Shown here one piece after another: positions 9,282-17,707 of a stretch of 35,186 nt of DNA (its first letter is position 1; every line of letters begins with the position of its first letter). The notes under the pieces are model-generated. The model saw nothing but the letters and a program-made list of their open reading frames with translations. It had not been told where the DNA came from and searched no databases. This DNA comes from Comamonadaceae bacterium (lineage in GTDB: Bacteria > Pseudomonadota > Gammaproteobacteria > Burkholderiales > Burkholderiaceae_C). Position numbers and translations under genes: made by a program. The stretch is taken from the NCBI GenBank assembly GCA_013297985.1, contig JAAFIY010000028.1:1-35186 (forward strand), read 5' to 3'.

Positions 9282-11064
9282 ATGAATCAATTGAATTACA
9301 TCATCGTGGGCGGCGGCTCAGCCGGTTGTGTGCTGGCCGCTCGCCTGTCAGAAGACCCCGCCACCCAGGTGGCCCTGCTCGAAGCCGGGGGGGACGACAA
9401 GAGCGTGCTGATCCACTGCCCCGCCGGGGTGGCGGTGCTGGCGCAAACCGGGGGGCACAACTGGGCGTTTGACACGGTGCCGCAGCCCGGCCTGAATGGC
9501 CGCCAGGGCTATCAGCCGCGCGGGAAGGTGTTGGGGGGCTCGTCGTCAGTCAACGCCATGATCTACATGCGCGGCCAAGCGGCTGACTACGACAACTGGG
9601 CTGCCATGGGCAACCCGGGCTGGTCGTTTGCCGATGTGTTGCCCGCCTTTAAACGCGCCGAGCACAACGAGCGCGGCGCCGACGCCTTCCATGGCCAAGG
9701 CGGGCCTTTGAATGTGATGGACCTGTGCGACCCCAACCCATTGGGCCAGGCCTTTGTGCAAGCGGGCGTGCAAGCCGGTTTTGCCCACAACCGCGATTTC
9801 AACGGCGCAGACCAAGAAGGCGTGGGGCCCTACCAAGTCACCCACAAGGGCGGTGAACGCTTTAGCGCCGCCAAGGCTTACCTGACGGCTGCCGTGCGGG
9901 CACGGCCCAATTTGCACGTCGTCACCGGGGCGCAGGCGCGCAAGGTGGTGATGCGCGGCAAGCAGGCGGTGGGGGTGGAATACCAGCAAGCGGGGCAGAT
10001 CAAGCAACTGATGTGCAGCCACGAGGTGCTGCTGTGCGCAGGCGCCTTGCAGTCGCCGCAGTTGTTGATGCTCTCTGGCATTGGCCCGCGTGATCATTTG
10101 CTGGCGCACGGCATTGGGCCGGTGGTGGAAAGCGCTGGTGTGGGCCAGCAGCTGCATGACCACATTGACGTGGTGCAGGTGGTGCGCGCGCCCAAGGCCA
10201 CCGAAAGTTTTGGTTTGTCGGTGGGTGGCGCCTGGGCGGCGCTCAAGGGCATCGTGCGCTGGCGCAATGAGCGGCGCGGGCTGCTCACCACCAACTACGC
10301 CGAAGCTGGCGGGTTTATCAAAACCACTGCGGCTGAAGCCACCCCCGATGTGCAGTTTCACTTTGTGGTGGGCCAGTTGGTCAACCACGGCCGCACGCCC
10401 GTGTGGGGGCATGGTTATTCATGCCATGTGTGCCTGCTTCGGCCCAAGTCACGCGGCAGCGTGATGTTGGCCACGGCTGACCCGCTGGCCGCGCCGCTGA
10501 TAGTTGGTCAACCACGGCCGCACGCCCGTGTGGGGGCATGGTTATTCATGCCATGTGTGCCTGCTTCGGCCCAAGTCACGCGGCAGCGTGATGTTGGCCA
10601 CGGCTGACCCGCTGGCCGCGCCGCTGATCGACCCGAATTTTTTGGGCGACGCGGACGATTTGCAGCGCCTGCGCACCGGCTTTCGGCACATGCGGCGCAT
10701 CTTGGGCCAGCCTGCGCTGCAGGCCTATGGTGGGCAGGAGTCGCCCGCATCCGCCCGGGCGCAGACTGATCTGGAACTGGAGATGTTCATCCGCGACCAC
10801 GCCGACACCGTGTATCACCCGGTGGGCAGTGTGCGCATGGGGCCTGATGCCTCTGACCCGCTGGACGCGCAAATGCGGGTGAAAGGCGTGGGCGGCCTGC
10901 GGGTGGTGGACGCATCGGCCATGCCGCAGATCATCAGCGGCAACACCAATGCGCCGGTGATCATGATGGCCGAGCGCGCGGCCGAGTTCATCCGCGCCGC
11001 GCAGCGCCAGCCCGAGGTGGTGCAGGTGGCGGCCCCACCGGTGGCGGTAGCTGCCGCAGTCTGA
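9282..11064 (+). pseudogene. GMC-family FAD oxidoreductase (choline dehydrogenase-like), frameshifted by a 127-bp duplication
   Basis: From the ATG at 9282 (MNQLNYIIVGGGSAGCVLAARL) the FAD motif GGGSAG sits at residues 10-15, and GKVLGGSSSVNAMIYMRG is the first GMC signature. The frame runs well to APLI near 10502, then shifts and stops at 10607. A second frame resumes with the same residues and continues DPNFLGDADDLQRLR to 11064, including the active-site segment YHPVGSVRMG and NTNAPVIMMAERAAEFI. The break is caused by an exact tandem duplication (10375-10501 and 10502-10628). Removing one copy restores a 551-residue protein of normal GMC length. As written, the first product lacks the catalytic His and Asn. 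It could be a real inactivating mutation or an assembly or sequencing error. Family members oxidise alcohols or choline with FAD. Confidence 0.9.
10375..10628 (+). repeat. Exact 127-bp tandem duplication
   Basis: 10375-10501 and 10502-10628 are identical by eye over all 127 bases (begins AGTTGGTCAACC, ends CCGCTGAT). Flanking bases differ, so the boundaries are well defined. 127 is not a multiple of three, so it shifts the reading frame of the host oxidoreductase gene. Confidence 0.95.
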
Positions 11065-11082
11065 CGCGGCTGCGCTTCAAAC

Positions 11083-11141
11083 AAAAAATGGCTTTTGCGC
11101 GCTAAAACAGTGCGCAAGCAGCTACTATTTTTGTAGCAAAC
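11083..11141 (+). repeat. Dispersed stem-loop element, copy 1 (intergenic)
   Basis: Located between the convergent GMC and srkA genes. The core CGCAAGCAGCTAC at 11113-11125 is followed by a T-rich loop and GTAGC at 11133-11137; the arms GCTAC and GTAGC pair. The preceding AAATGGCTTTTGCGC and CTAAAACAGTGCGCAAGC can form a second stem. Position and T-rich loop make a terminator role possible. Confidence 0.75.
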
Positions 11142-11173
11142 GGGTTGAGGTCGCCAAGGCCAATCGACCTAAG

Positions 11174-12277
11174 TTAAGCGACCAAGGGTGGCCGCTCCAT
11201 GGCCTCAAGCTGCTCGCGCAGCTGGGTGACCTGATCGGCCCAGTAGGCGGCCGTGCCAAAAAAACCAAAGCTGCGCTGAAACACCGGCTCATGCCAGCGC
11301 TGCGCCAGCCAGGCGCTGTAGTGAATCAGGCGCAGGGTGCGCAGCGGTTCGATCAGCGCCAATTCAGCGCGATCAAAGTCGCGCCATTGTTCGTAGCCAT
11401 CCAAAAGCGCGCCCAATTGGGCCTGGGCATCGGCGCGTTCGCCGGACAACAGCATCCACAGGTCTTGCACCGCGGGGGCAGTGGCGCAGTCGTCTAAATC
11501 GACAAAGTGCGGGCCGCTTTCGCGCCGGGTTTCGGGGTCACCGGGTGTCCACAAGATGTTGCCGGGGTGGCAGTCGCCGTGGGTGCGCAGGGTGCGGGCT
11601 TGTGCCAGGCCGCTGGCAGCCACGGCCTCTAGACATTGGGCGCTGACTTCAGCCCATTCGCTGCGGTGTTCGGGGGCGATGCCGTGCCGTTCGCCTGTGG
11701 GCGCGGGGGCGTCCTGCGCGTGCGCCGACATGCTGCGCACGGCGTCTTCCTTCAGCAGTGACTGCCGTGCATCGTGGCCTAAGCGCTGCAAGCTGATGGC
11801 GGGCCGGTGCGCAAAAGGCTGGCGCGCGCCCACGGTGTGCAAGCGGCCCAGAAAGCGGCCAATCCATTCCAACACCTCGGGCTGGTCCAGCTCGGGCGTG
11901 CGCCCGCCCTTGGCGCGGCTCACCGCGCAGCGCAGGCCGTGGTGCTGCAGCAGGGTGGGCACAGGGCCGCTGCCCAGCGCCAGCGGTGGCACCACCGGCA
12001 CATCGGCTTCAGCCAGTTCGATGGCGAAGCGGTGTTCTTCTGCGATCTGCGCGTCAGTCCAACGCCTAGGCCGATAGCACTTGAGCACCACCGACTTCGC
12101 GTCGCCATCAACAGGCTCGTCCAGGTGCGCCAGATACACCCGGTTTTCGAATGAATTGAGGGCGCTCAAGCGCCCATCGGGCCGCAGGCCTGCGGCTTCC
12201 AGCATGTCCAGCACCTGATCGGGCTGGAGCTGGGCGAAATCGCCGACGCCGTCGGTGGGCGATTGCGCAGCGGGCAT
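11174..12277 (-). CDS. srkA: Stress response Ser/Thr kinase SrkA (RdoA/YihE-like)
   Basis: 367 residues, close to the normal SrkA length, with an APH/choline-kinase fold. Visible features are a nucleotide-binding Lys (VVLKCYRP, about 66), the catalytic loop HGDCHPGNIL (233-242) with Asp and Asn, and the metal-binding DLDD (260-263), followed by LWMLLSG. SrkA counteracts envelope and oxidative-stress-induced death by phosphorylating proteins. The ATG at 12277 overlaps the ohr stop (TGATG), indicating translational coupling with the peroxide resistance gene upstream. A TTG at 12280 would also be in frame and adds one residue. Confidence 0.9.
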   Translation of the reverse strand: MPAAQSPTDGVGDFAQLQPDQVLDMLEAAGLRPDGRLSALNSFENRVYLAHLDEPVDGDAKSVVLKCYRPRRWTDAQIAEEHRFAIELAEADVPVVPPLALGSGPVPTLLQHHGLRCAVSRAKGGRTPELDQPEVLEWIGRFLGRLHTVGARQPFAHRPAISLQRLGHDARQSLLKEDAVRSMSAHAQDAPAPTGERHGIAPEHRSEWAEVSAQCLEAVAASGLAQARTLRTHGDCHPGNILWTPGDPETRRESGPHFVDLDDCATAPAVQDLWMLLSGERADAQAQLGALLDGYEQWRDFDRAELALIEPLRTLRLIHYSAWLAQRWHEPVFQRSFGFFGTAAYWADQVTQLREQLEAMERPPLVA

Positions 12278-12714
12278 CAACCCTCAGCCAGCACGATCTC
12301 CACCGCAATATTGTTGCGCGTGGCATTGCTGTAGGGGCACACCTGATGCGCGGTGTTCACCAAATCCAGCGCGGCGCCGCGCTCCATGCCCGGCAGGTGC
12401 ACCACCAAGCGCGCGGCAATGCCAAAGCCAGCGGGGGCGATGGGGCCGATGTCCACACTGGCGTCAATGCGGGTGTCAGCGGGCATGGCCAATTTCTTCA
12501 TGCCGGCCACAAACTTCATCGCGCCAATGAAGCAGGCTGAATAACCGGCCGCAAACAGCTCTTCGGGGTTGGTGCCCGCGCCGTTGCCACCCATTTCCTT
12601 GGGGCTGGCCAGCTTCACATCCAGCGTGCCGGCGGGGCTGACGCTGCGGCCGTCGCGGCCACCGGTGGACGTGGCTTTGGCGGTGTACAGCACTTTTTGC
12701 AAGGGGGTGACCAT
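12277..12714 (-). CDS. ohr: Organic hydroperoxide resistance protein Ohr (OsmC family)
   Basis: 145 residues, typical for Ohr. The redox pair is Cys61 (in AAGYSACFIGAMK) and Cys126 (in HQVCPYSNATRNN); Arg20 and Glu51, which orient the reactive Cys, are also present. Ohr is a cytoplasmic thiol peroxidase that reduces organic and fatty-acid hydroperoxides, recycled by lipoylated proteins. A CGGAG element precedes the ATG. It is the first gene of an ohr-srkA pair. No OhrR (MarR-type) regulator is visible beside it; the adjacent divergent regulator is GntR-type and belongs more naturally to the malonate genes. Confidence 0.95.
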   Translation of the reverse strand: MVTPLQKVLYTAKATSTGGRDGRSVSPAGTLDVKLASPKEMGGNGAGTNPEELFAAGYSACFIGAMKFVAGMKKLAMPADTRIDASVDIGPIAPAGFGIAARLVVHLPGMERGAALDLVNTAHQVCPYSNATRNNIAVEIVLAEG

Positions 12715-12891
12715 GAGGGGCTCCGGTAGATGGTGGATGAAGCCTCAATTGTCGCAGCGGCCATCCTGCGGGGCCGTCGCGCGCTTGACCGGGGGGCGCC
12801 GGAGTCCCCTGCCGTAAGCGCGCCAGCTTTGCTTGCAGCCTGCGAAGTCAACGCACTCGGCACCTTTTGTCACACCAAGGGGTTCCACTAG

Positions 12892-12915
12892 AATTACATA
12901 ATTACACAGTTACAG
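12892..12915. promoter_or_regulatory. Three 8-bp direct repeats in the ohr / gntR divergent region
   Basis: AATTACAT, AATTACAC and AGTTACAG lie head to tail (12892-12899, 12900-12907, 12908-12915) in the only AT-rich stretch of the 251-base divergent intergenic region 12715-12965. They sit about 50 bases before the GntR regulator start. This is a plausible operator or promoter core for the malonate unit. The rest of the gap shows nothing I recognise. Confidence 0.5.
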
Positions 12916-12965
12916 TATCCTAGCGTCTCGCTTCAATCAACTTTTCGCCCGCTCAAAACCGGCCT

Positions 12966-13679
12966 ATGGACTCAAGCCTCACCGATGACCCGGTCAGCCT
13001 GCGCCCCAATTCGCTGCACGACAGCGTGGCCGCGCGGCTGCGCGATCGGGTCTTTGACCGCACCTTGGCGCCCGGCGAGTGGATTGACGAAAAAGCGCTA
13101 TCGGCTCAATGGCAGATCAGTCGCACGCCCTTGCGCGAGGCGCTGAAGGTCTTGGCGGCCGAAGGCTTGGTGGAACTGGTGCCGCATCGCGGTTGCCGCG
13201 TGGTCGAACTATCTGACGCTGATGGCGACAAACTGTTTCCGGTCATGGCCCTGTTAGAAGGCCGCTGCGCGTTTGAAGCGGCAACCAAAGCGACTGATCA
13301 AGACCTGCATCACCTGGGTCAGCTACACGCTGACTTGGAACGCCACGCAGCCAACGGCGACCTTGACGCCTATTACCGGGCCAACCACAGCTTTCACACC
13401 CGGGTGCAGGCGCTGGCCGACAACCGTTGGTTGCTGCGGGTGGCGGACGACCTGCGTCGCTTCATGCGACTGATGCGCGGGCGTCAATTGAAGCTGCCCG
13501 GTCGGCTGCAAGCTTCGCTGAATGAGCACCGCGTGCTCATGGATGCATTTGAGCAGCGCGACGCCCCCCGGGCTGAGCGCGCAATGCACGACCACCTCAT
13601 GGCCCAACTTAACGCTTTGCATAAGCTGCGTGCCACTGAAGCGCCCCCTGCCAAAACCGAGGCTTCTCATGCTGGATGA
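12966..13679 (+). CDS. GntR-family (FCD) regulator, MatR-like by context
   Basis: 237 residues. The N-terminal winged helix (about 16-85) contains LAPGEWIDEKALSAQWQ and ISRTPLREALKVLAAEGLV, the GntR recognition helix region, then HRGCRVVEL as the wing. The C-terminal all-helical FCD ligand domain (about 90-215) has the metal-type residues in RANHSFH and LNEHRVLMDAFEQRD. FCD regulators bind small carboxylates. The stop at 13679 lies 11 bases inside the malonyl-CoA decarboxylase gene, so the two are co-transcribed. Context suggests malonate- or malonyl-CoA-responsive control, as for MatR; the ligand is inferred. Confidence 0.88.
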   Translation: MDSSLTDDPVSLRPNSLHDSVAARLRDRVFDRTLAPGEWIDEKALSAQWQISRTPLREALKVLAAEGLVELVPHRGCRVVELSDADGDKLFPVMALLEGRCAFEAATKATDQDLHHLGQLHADLERHAANGDLDAYYRANHSFHTRVQALADNRWLLRVADDLRRFMRLMRGRQLKLPGRLQASLNEHRVLMDAFEQRDAPRAERAMHDHLMAQLNALHKLRATEAPPAKTEASHAG

Positions 13680-14988
13680 AATCCGCGCCGCCGCACAACG
13701 CCGCACGCAGGCGCAGCGCCAGTTGCGTGCAGTCAGAGATGCCATCAAAGCCAGCAAGCAATTGCTGTCTGGCAGCGGCGAACTCAACGGCATGAGCGCC
13801 GCGCGCGATCTAGTCCAGTTGCTGGGCGCGCTGCAAGGCGACGCATTGAATGGCTTTTTTGACTACCTGGCCCAAGACTTGTCGCCGGACCCCGGCAGCG
13901 TGCTGCGCAGCGCCCGCCGCTATGCGGAGCAGCCCGACGCAGCAGCCCTGATCGACCTGACGCGGGTGGTAGAGCCGCCGCGCCAAGAGCTGTTTCGCCG
14001 CTTGAACCGCGCGCCCGGTGGCACCGCTGCCATCTTGCACTTGCGCCGCGGCCTGTTGGAACGCTTGGCCGATCAACCCGCCTTGTCAGTCATTGAAGCT
14101 GATTTGCTGCATCTGCTGGGCAGTTGGTTCAACCCTGGTTTTTTGAAGATGCGGCGGGTGGATTGGCAGTCACCGGCCGGTTTGCTTGAAAAAATCATCC
14201 AGCACGAAGCGGTACATGCCATTGATGGTTGGGACGATCTGCGCCGCCGCTTGCAGCCAGACCGACGCTGCTTCGCGTTTTTTCACCCGCAGTTACCGGA
14301 TGAGCCATTGATCTTTGTGGAGGTAGCGCTGGTGCCCGAGATGCCTGCGGCCATTGCACCCCTGATCCACAAGCAGTCCGAACCCCTGCCACCCAGCCAG
14401 TTCAAGGTGGCGTGCTTCTACAGCATCAGCAACTGCGAACGCGGATTGCGCGGCGTGAGCTTGGGCAACTTTCTTATCAAAAGCGTGGCTGAGCAGCTGC
14501 AGCGCGAACTGCCACGCATCAAGACCTTTTGTACCTTGTCGCCCATGCCGCTGTTTGCGCGCTGGCTCAAAGCCTTGGGCAGCGCAATTGAAGTGCCCGG
14601 GCTCAAGCGCGGTGGCCCCCAGGCCTTGGTGGCCGCACGTGACCAATTGCTGGCAGCCGTCGACGGCGACTGGGCGCGACTGGCCCAGGCGGGCACGCAA
14701 CAAACACTGCCCGCGCCAGCACAGGACGCCTTGCGCGCCCTGGGTGCCGCGTATTTGCTGCATGCGTCGCACACGCCCCAAGGCGACCCGGTGGCGCGCT
14801 TTCATCTGGACAATGGCGCACGCTTGCAGCGTATCAATGCACAAGGCAACCTGAGTGCGCGCGGTTTAGACCAAGCGTTCGGCCTGATGGTCAACTACCT
14901 GTATGACCTGCCCAAAATTGAGGAAAGCCACGCGCGCTTTCGTGCAGGCGAGGTAACCCGTTCCCGCGAGGTGGCTGCGCTGCTCTAA
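13669..14988 (+). CDS. matA: Malonyl-CoA decarboxylase
   Basis: 439 residues, near the usual length for bacterial MatA/MCD. An N-terminal helical domain (about 1-130) is followed by the acetyltransferase-like catalytic domain. Conserved segments are HEAVHAIDGWDDLRRRL (179-195), YSISNCERGLRGVSLGNFL (251-269), FCTLSPMP (287-294, Ser region) and the C-terminal NYLYDLPKIEESH with its conserved His. It converts malonyl-CoA to acetyl-CoA and CO2 in the cytoplasm. The ATG at 13669 gives MLDEIRAAAQ and overlaps the regulator by 11 bases; a longer upstream frame is a shadow of the regulator. Followed after 55 bases by a Bug receptor gene. Confidence 0.92.
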   Translation: MLDEIRAAAQRRTQAQRQLRAVRDAIKASKQLLSGSGELNGMSAARDLVQLLGALQGDALNGFFDYLAQDLSPDPGSVLRSARRYAEQPDAAALIDLTRVVEPPRQELFRRLNRAPGGTAAILHLRRGLLERLADQPALSVIEADLLHLLGSWFNPGFLKMRRVDWQSPAGLLEKIIQHEAVHAIDGWDDLRRRLQPDRRCFAFFHPQLPDEPLIFVEVALVPEMPAAIAPLIHKQSEPLPPSQFKVACFYSISNCERGLRGVSLGNFLIKSVAEQLQRELPRIKTFCTLSPMPLFARWLKALGSAIEVPGLKRGGPQALVAARDQLLAAVDGDWARLAQAGTQQTLPAPAQDALRALGAAYLLHASHTPQGDPVARFHLDNGARLQRINAQGNLSARGLDQAFGLMVNYLYDLPKIEESHARFRAGEVTRSREVAALL

Positions 14989-15043
14989 CCCTGCAAGAGC
15001 AGCTGTATGCCGCCCATTACAACCAGACTAGGAGACATCCCCC

Positions 15044-16042
15044 ATGAACCCCACCCAAGCGCGCCTGCCGCGCCGTCAACTGCTGCTGGGCAGCGCCGCA
15101 GCCATTGGCTTGCCTTTGGTCGCACCCATGGCCTGGGCGCAGGCCTGGCCCAACCGGCCGGTGACCACGGTGGTGCCCTTTCCACCCGGCGGCGGCACCG
15201 ACGCCTTTGCCCGCCCTTTGTTTGCCGCGATGAGCCGCACCAGCGGGCGCCAATTCATCATCGACAACCGGGGTGGAGCGGGCGGCACGCTCGGCGCGGG
15301 CATTGCGGCCAAGGCGGCGCCTGACGGCTACACCTTCTTTATGGGCGCGGTGCACCACTCCATTGCGCCCAGCATGTACCCGCGGCTTGACTACAACATT
15401 GAAACTGACTTTGTGCCCGTGGGCCTGGTGGGCAGCGTGCCGCAGGTGGTGGTGATCAACCCCAGCCGGGTACAGGCCAAGACCTTGGCTGAGTTCTTGG
15501 CCTTTGTGCGCGCCAATCCTGGGCGGTTGAATTACGGGTCAGCGGGCAACGGTACCTCGCACCACTTGGCAGGCGAGTTGTTCAAGATTCAAAGCCGCAC
15601 CTTCATCACCCACATCCCGTATCGGGGCGCGGGGCCTGCTTTGCAGGACTTGATTGCGGGCCAGGTGGACATGATGTTTGACGGCCTGGGCTCATCGGCC
15701 GGGCATATTCGCGGCGGGCGTTTGTTGGGGCTGGCGGTGGCCTCCGACACCCGCGCGCCCGGCTTCCCCAACATTCCCACCGCGCCTGAGAGCGGCATGC
15801 CGCAATACAAGGTGGGCACCTGGTACGGCATGTGGGCGCCCAAAGGCACGCCAGCGGCCATCATCACCGCCATGCAAGACGAAATGAAGAAGGTCTATGC
15901 GCTCGAAGAAGTGCGCAACACCTGGACGGGCCTGGGCACCAGCGTGCCCAACTTGTGGGGCGCTGACTTTGGCCGCTTTGTGAGCGATGAAATCAAGCGC
16001 TGGGCCGAGGTGGTCAAGACCTCGGGCGCCAAGCTCGAATAA
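15044..16042 (+). CDS. Bug/TctC-type tripartite tricarboxylate transporter receptor (malonate unit)
   Basis: 332 residues, usual for Bug receptors. A signal sequence with twin Arg (PRRQLLLGSAAAIG) and a cleavage near PMAWA-QA exports it to the periplasm. Family hallmarks are VPFPPGGGTDAFARP near the mature N-terminus, DNRGGAGGTLG, the AAPDGYTF segment, and HIPYRGAGPALQDLIAGQVDMMFD. Bug proteins capture carboxylates for the TctAB membrane pair. AGGAGA precedes the ATG. Its place between malonyl-CoA decarboxylase and malonyl-CoA synthetase suggests malonate as ligand (inference). No TctA/TctB genes are in the window. Confidence 0.92.
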   Translation: MNPTQARLPRRQLLLGSAAAIGLPLVAPMAWAQAWPNRPVTTVVPFPPGGGTDAFARPLFAAMSRTSGRQFIIDNRGGAGGTLGAGIAAKAAPDGYTFFMGAVHHSIAPSMYPRLDYNIETDFVPVGLVGSVPQVVVINPSRVQAKTLAEFLAFVRANPGRLNYGSAGNGTSHHLAGELFKIQSRTFITHIPYRGAGPALQDLIAGQVDMMFDGLGSSAGHIRGGRLLGLAVASDTRAPGFPNIPTAPESGMPQYKVGTWYGMWAPKGTPAAIITAMQDEMKKVYALEEVRNTWTGLGTSVPNLWGADFGRFVSDEIKRWAEVVKTSGAKLE

Positions 16043-16067
16043 GCCCCGCCCACCGTCTTTGAACTAG

Positions 16068-16119
16068 ATAGGGCTGTAGCGCCCTATTTAATTGCCTAAG
16101 CAGCTACAAAATAAATAGC
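16068..16119 (+). repeat. Dispersed stem-loop element, copy 2 (between receptor gene and matB)
   Basis: A perfect 7-bp stem (ATAGGGC at 16068-16074, GCCCTAT at 16081-16087) is followed by the element core AAGCAGCTAC at 16098-16107 and TAGC at 16116-16119. It lies in the 93-base gap inside the malonate unit and ends 16 bases before the matB start, so it may attenuate or process the transcript. Confidence 0.65.
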
Positions 16120-16135
16120 AAACAGGATTTGCACA

Positions 16136-17707
16136 GTGAGCACACCCACGCCTGCCGCCCCCGCACCGACACAGCCTAACGCCAACCTGTTCGTGGCGCT
16201 GCGCAGCGGCTTTCCGGCGGATTTGTCAGCCACCGCCGTGCATTGCGTAGACACCGCGCAGCCGCTGCACTACAGCTGGCATGACCTAGACCGCGCCAGC
16301 GCCATGTTGGCCAATTGGCTCGACAAACTGGCGCTGCCCGCAGGCTCGCGCATCGCCGTGCACACCGACAAAAGCGTTGAGGCGCTGATGCTGTACCTGG
16401 CCGTGCTGCGCGCGGGCCATGTGTATTTGCCGCTGAACAATGCCTATCAGGCCAGTGAGGTGGACTATTTTCTTGGCAACGCCCAGCCCGCTGTGGTGGT
16501 GTGCGCCAGCCGCCACTTTGGCTGGGTGAGCAAGCTGGCCTTTGCGCGCGGCGTGGCGCATGTCTTTACCCTGAACGACGACCGCACCGGCACCCTGCTC
16601 GACCGCGCCGCGCAGATGAGCGATGTGCACACACCCGCCGTGCGCAGCGCCGATGACTTGGCTGCCATCCTGTACACCAGTGGCACCACCGGCCGCAGCA
16701 AGGGCGCGATGCTGACGCACGGCAACTTGCTGAGCAATGCGCAAACGCTGAAAGACTTCTGGGGTTGGAAGCCGGGCGACGTACTCATCCACGCCCTGCC
16801 CATCTTTCATGTGCACGGCCTATTTGTGGCCAGCCACGGCGCGCTGCTCAACGGCAGCAAGATGATCTGGCTGCAGCGCTTTGACCCGGCGACCGTCGTT
16901 GAGCACCTGCCCCAAGCCACTGTGTTCATGGGCGTGCCCACGCTGTATGTGCGCCTGCTGGCCGAAAGCCGCTTGAATGCTGCCGCCTGCGCCAACATGC
17001 GCTTGTTCATCAGCGGCTCCGCCCCGCTGCTGATCGAGACTTTTAAAGACTGGCAAGCCCGCACCGGACACACGATTCTGGAGCGCTACGGCATGAGCGA
17101 AACCGTCATGCTCACCAGCAACCCCTATGCCCCCGCCAGTGCGCGCAAGGGCGGCACGGTGGGCCCGCCGCTGCCGGGCGTGGGCGTGCGCGTGCGGGGC
17201 GACCAGGGGCAAGAACTGCCCACAGGTGAAATCGGCGGCATCGAAGTGCGCGGCCCCAACGTCTTCAAAGGCTACTGGCAAATGCCCGAAAAGACGGCCG
17301 AAGAATTCACGGCCGACGGCTGGTTCAAAACCGGCGACGTGGGCCGCGTGGATGCCGATGGTTTCGTGACGATCGTCGGCCGCAGCAAAGATCTGATCAT
17401 CAGCGGCGGCTACAACGTCTACCCGACCGAGATTGAAGGCTTCATTAATGAGCTGCCCGGCGTGCTTGAAAGCGCTGTGGTCGGCGCCCCCCACCCCGAC
17501 TTTGGCGAAGGTGTGGTGGCCTTCGTGGTGCCCAAACCGGGTGCGGCGGTAGACGCGGATGCCGTGATCGCCGCGCTCAAAAAACAGATCGCCGCCTTCA
17601 AGGTGCCCAAGCGGGTGAACGTGGTCGACGCCCTGCCGCGCAATGCGATGGGGAAGGTGGAGAAGAAGGTGCTGCGGGCCGGGGTGGTGGGGGTGTTTGG
17701 GGGGTGA
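16136..17707 (+). CDS. matB: Malonyl-CoA synthetase MatB
   Basis: 523 residues, adenylate-forming (ANL) ligase. The P-loop YTSGTTGRSKG is at 180-190. Further motifs are PIFHVHGLF, GVPTLYVRL, ISGSAPL, ERYGMSET, the hinge region DGWFKTGDVGR and GRSKDLIISGGYNVYPTEIE, and the catalytic Lys motif PRNAMGKVEKK near the C-terminus. The PIFHVHGLF and RYGMSET context resembles MatB rather than fatty acyl-CoA ligases. It activates malonate with ATP and CoA, feeding the decarboxylase upstream. A GTG start is preceded by AGGA. The last residues (VVGVFGG) come from an unusually G-rich run, and its TGA overlaps the next gene (GTGA). Confidence 0.9.
   Translation: MSTPTPAAPAPTQPNANLFVALRSGFPADLSATAVHCVDTAQPLHYSWHDLDRASAMLANWLDKLALPAGSRIAVHTDKSVEALMLYLAVLRAGHVYLPLNNAYQASEVDYFLGNAQPAVVVCASRHFGWVSKLAFARGVAHVFTLNDDRTGTLLDRAAQMSDVHTPAVRSADDLAAILYTSGTTGRSKGAMLTHGNLLSNAQTLKDFWGWKPGDVLIHALPIFHVHGLFVASHGALLNGSKMIWLQRFDPATVVEHLPQATVFMGVPTLYVRLLAESRLNAAACANMRLFISGSAPLLIETFKDWQARTGHTILERYGMSETVMLTSNPYAPASARKGGTVGPPLPGVGVRVRGDQGQELPTGEIGGIEVRGPNVFKGYWQMPEKTAEEFTADGWFKTGDVGRVDADGFVTIVGRSKDLIISGGYNVYPTEIEGFINELPGVLESAVVGAPHPDFGEGVVAFVVPKPGAAVDADAVIAALKKQIAAFKVPKRVNVVDALPRNAMGKVEKKVLRAGVVGVFGG

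Noticed and set aside
9546-10412. Antisense open frame of 288 codons in the GMC gene
   Set aside because: Opposite conserved GMC sequence with no recognisable motif.
10504-11064. Second GMC fragment as an independent gene starting at TTG
   Set aside because: Its first 41 codons repeat the preceding duplicated segment exactly and it lacks the FAD domain; it is the 3' part of the broken gene.
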